DNA of 6,460 nucleotides from Alphaproteobacteria bacterium (lineage in GTDB: Bacteria > Pseudomonadota > Alphaproteobacteria > Rs-D84). Under the pieces are notes generated by a model. It did not search any database. It was not told the DNA's origin and saw only the letters and a list, made by a program, of their open reading frames with translations. The translations under genes were made by a program, and so were the position numbers. The stretch lies in assembly GCA_017642625.1 (NCBI GenBank), contig JAGCOQ010000102.1:1-6460 (forward strand). The letters run 5' to 3'. Every line of letters begins with the position of its first letter. Positions within the stretch are counted from its first letter, which is position 1. Positions 4,601 through 6,460 of the stretch are shown piece after piece.

Positions 4601-6442
4601 ATGAAACCCGAATTACATTTAATCGTTTTATGGGCGAACGCCAGATATAAAGAACAAGAAATTGTTGATGATATTAAACAACGATTGGACATTATGGCGG
4701 CATATGATATGCATTGGTCATGTGATTTAGTGTCCAGTAATTTTACGCGGTTTTATGGTGTTAATTTGCCCAAAAACTCCCCAAAGGAACAAGAATGCGG
4801 GGTGACGGGATTTCTGTTGCTGGTTGTGCGCGATAATAATCCAAAATATGAATATGTTGAAACATCACGTGGCACCGAAAAGGTAAATATAAATATATTC
4901 AGTTTAAAGCAAAAATATCGTCAATGGACACGTGGTGGGCACAAGATTCACACTACTAATTCTGTGGCGGAAACAAATCATGATTCTGCATTGCTGCTGG
5001 GGTTAAATTATGATGATTTGAAGAAGTCTTTGTCGAAAAAGTGGAACGGCGAAATCAAAACAGTATATCGCGATTTAACCGGCGCAAAAGGTTGGACCAG
5101 CCTGAAAGAGTTTTTCTATACCTTAAACGCAACCATAAATTATACGGTGTTAAGAAATGCGGAAATATTGCCCAATAAGTTCAAGACCGATTTACATGGC
5201 GATATTGACATTTTGACCACTGATTTCAAGCAGATTCTGTTTATCACAAATGCGACCAAGGTGTTTGACGAACCGTATCGTGTTCACTGCGAAACAAAAA
5301 TTGCGGGTGTCCCTGTAAGATTTGATTTCCGCTATGTTGGCGACGATTATTATTGCAAGGATTTTGAACAAGATTTATTGAAACACAAATACATAAATGC
5401 CAAGGGTGTTTCCGTCTTGGCGGATGAAGATTTGTTTTATGCTATGGTGTATCACGCATTGGTGCACAAGCGGGTTGTTGCACCTGATTACTATGACAAA
5501 ATCTATGATTTATTTGTGAAGTTGGGTTTTGATAAATCATACGACATAAAAAAATATGCTTCTCCGTTTGATTTGTATTTTGAATTGCTGGAAAAGTTTA
5601 TGGCGAACAACCACTACCAATATACCCGACCAATCGACAGAAGTGTATTTTTCAACGAAAAACTTACAATTTGGCGCAGAGCGTATAATTATCTAAACAA
5701 TGCATTTCATTTCACAAACATACGACCGGTATATTGTGATAAAACCGCGCAGACAGATGCCAATTTATTCTTGTTCGCAACTGATGAATATGGAAACAAT
5801 CTCTTTGTAAAATCCGGTGATATTCCCGAATTGTTCACTAATGAATACAAGAAGTCTGCGATTTTATATAATATCGACCATACGCATTTTGTTAAACCAT
5901 TGTATTATCATGACAACTCGTTGGGTGCGGATGATGTTTGTTTCGTTGCAACCGAATACAAACGTGCCGGCACATTGTCGCGTTTAATGGAAACGACAAC
6001 CGTGACGCCAAAACAACGGTCGGCAATGCTGGACGATATTCGCGACATATATACGGCGTTATCACAATCTGATGTTGTGCATCGCGACATTCGCCCAGAC
6101 AACCTTATGTATTACAGAAACCATTTAATTTTGATTGATTTCCAGTTGGCTGTTAGTAAAAGCAATTACAAGGAATTGCAATTCCTGATGAAACACACCA
6201 AATATCTAAAATGGCTTGGCACAAGCGATTTTCGCCAGAAACAGTATTTGTGGGATGATGCCTATTCTTTATTAAAGGTTGTTGAATATATCGGCCGGCA
6301 CAGCAGTTATGGCAAAAAATATGACGATTTACACAAATTGCTTGCGGGTGCGGTTGGCAAACAACAAATTCGCTTTAAACCAAAGCGCGCTAACAAGGGG
6401 CTGAAACGCCTGTGGAAACATATCAGAAAATTAAAGTTCTAA
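4601..6442 (+). CDS. Multidomain nucleotidyltransferase-like and kinase-like protein
   Basis: 613 aa, no signal peptide or membrane segment, so cytosolic. Residues 1-150 form an unnamed region with striking blocks: LIVLWANARYKEQEI, FYGVNLP, ETSRGTEKVNINIF, GGHKIH and TNHDSALLLG. Residues about 180-290 look like a nucleotidyltransferase fold: YTVLRNAEILP leads to HGDIDIL (Asp201, Asp203), and a third acidic residue lies in VRFDFR (Asp242). Residues about 385-560 look like a protein-kinase fold: LFVK (Lys404), NEYKK (Glu415, likely the salt-bridge partner), hinge TEYKRAG, VVHRDIRPDN (His494, Asp496, Asn501), LIDFQ (Asp513) and WDDAYSL (551-557). Gln replaces Gly of DFG, and no clear glycine-rich loop is seen. 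The C-terminus (590-613) is very basic. Such pairs of domains fit proteins that modify surface glycans or lipids with phosphate-linked groups; this is inference. The gene is AT-richer than its neighbours. The ATG at 4601 has only a weak ribosome site. Confidence 0.85.
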   Translation: MKPELHLIVLWANARYKEQEIVDDIKQRLDIMAAYDMHWSCDLVSSNFTRFYGVNLPKNSPKEQECGVTGFLLLVVRDNNPKYEYVETSRGTEKVNINIFSLKQKYRQWTRGGHKIHTTNSVAETNHDSALLLGLNYDDLKKSLSKKWNGEIKTVYRDLTGAKGWTSLKEFFYTLNATINYTVLRNAEILPNKFKTDLHGDIDILTTDFKQILFITNATKVFDEPYRVHCETKIAGVPVRFDFRYVGDDYYCKDFEQDLLKHKYINAKGVSVLADEDLFYAMVYHALVHKRVVAPDYYDKIYDLFVKLGFDKSYDIKKYASPFDLYFELLEKFMANNHYQYTRPIDRSVFFNEKLTIWRRAYNYLNNAFHFTNIRPVYCDKTAQTDANLFLFATDEYGNNLFVKSGDIPELFTNEYKKSAILYNIDHTHFVKPLYYHDNSLGADDVCFVATEYKRAGTLSRLMETTTVTPKQRSAMLDDIRDIYTALSQSDVVHRDIRPDNLMYYRNHLILIDFQLAVSKSNYKELQFLMKHTKYLKWLGTSDFRQKQYLWDDAYSLLKVVEYIGRHSSYGKKYDDLHKLLAGAVGKQQIRFKPKRANKGLKRLWKHIRKLKF

Positions 6443-6460
6443 GTGCACAATGAACAGTTA

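Noticed and set aside
5908..6102. 64-aa open frame opposite the kinase-like domain
   Set aside because: It sits opposite the HRD-motif coding region with no promoter or ribosome site.
6443..6460. Possible next gene starting at GTG 6443 or ATG 6450
   Set aside because: Only a few codons are visible and there is no Shine-Dalgarno, so neither start can be supported.
1..6460. CRISPR arrays, tRNA or rRNA genes, insertion sequences
   Set aside because: No spaced repeat array, no tRNA-like cloverleaf, no transposase frame and no terminal inverted repeats were seen on either strand.

Overview
The window carries six protein-coding genes, all on the + strand, in four transcriptional blocks, with short intergenic gaps (all under 150 bp) that hold recognisable promoters and terminators. 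Lipoprotein and Sec signals, VirB8/DotI-like inner-membrane proteins and sigma70-type promoters point to a Gram-negative bacterium. I lean towards a host-associated alphaproteobacterium with moderate GC, but no rRNA or taxon-specific marker is present, so that is inference.

Region 1 (1-670): an extended -10 promoter element is followed at once by a perfect intrinsic terminator, and then by a 190-aa protein. Its N-terminus matches the short 'RRGTTAEN...GLAGEI...VHDGTTLGG' module seen at the head of phage tail-fibre and receptor-binding proteins. No other phage gene is visible. Region 2 (667-2030): a monocistronic acetate kinase gene (ackA) with its own promoter and a strong terminator. It has the catalytic residues of the family but a variant substrate-loop motif (GTRPGNLD), and no pta lies beside it.

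Region 3 (2045-4503): a compact operon behind a perfect-consensus TTGACA-N18-TATAAT promoter. It encodes a 48-aa lipoprotein missed by length-limited ORF calling, two consecutive single-pass inner-membrane proteins with VirB8/DotI-like architecture, and a Sec-exported periplasmic protein. The last three genes overlap (4 and 8 nt). The layout resembles a fragment of a type IV secretion inner-membrane/periplasm module (VirB7-like lipoprotein plus tandem VirB8-like proteins), but no ATPase, VirB9, VirB10 or VirB6 gene is visible. The lipoprotein, the two membrane proteins and the exported protein would together form an envelope assembly whose function I cannot name. This is the best candidate here for an undescribed system.

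Region 4 (4520-6442): an AT-richer 613-aa multidomain protein with an unknown but motif-rich N-terminal region, a nucleotidyltransferase-fold domain (GDID plus a later Asp) and a C-terminal protein-kinase-like domain with HRD and an unusual DFQ. Its TTGACA promoter is flanked by two sets of short direct repeats that look like operators. The lower GC content and the domain pairing suggest a surface-glycan decoration gene, possibly horizontally acquired. The last 18 bases hold nothing that can be called.
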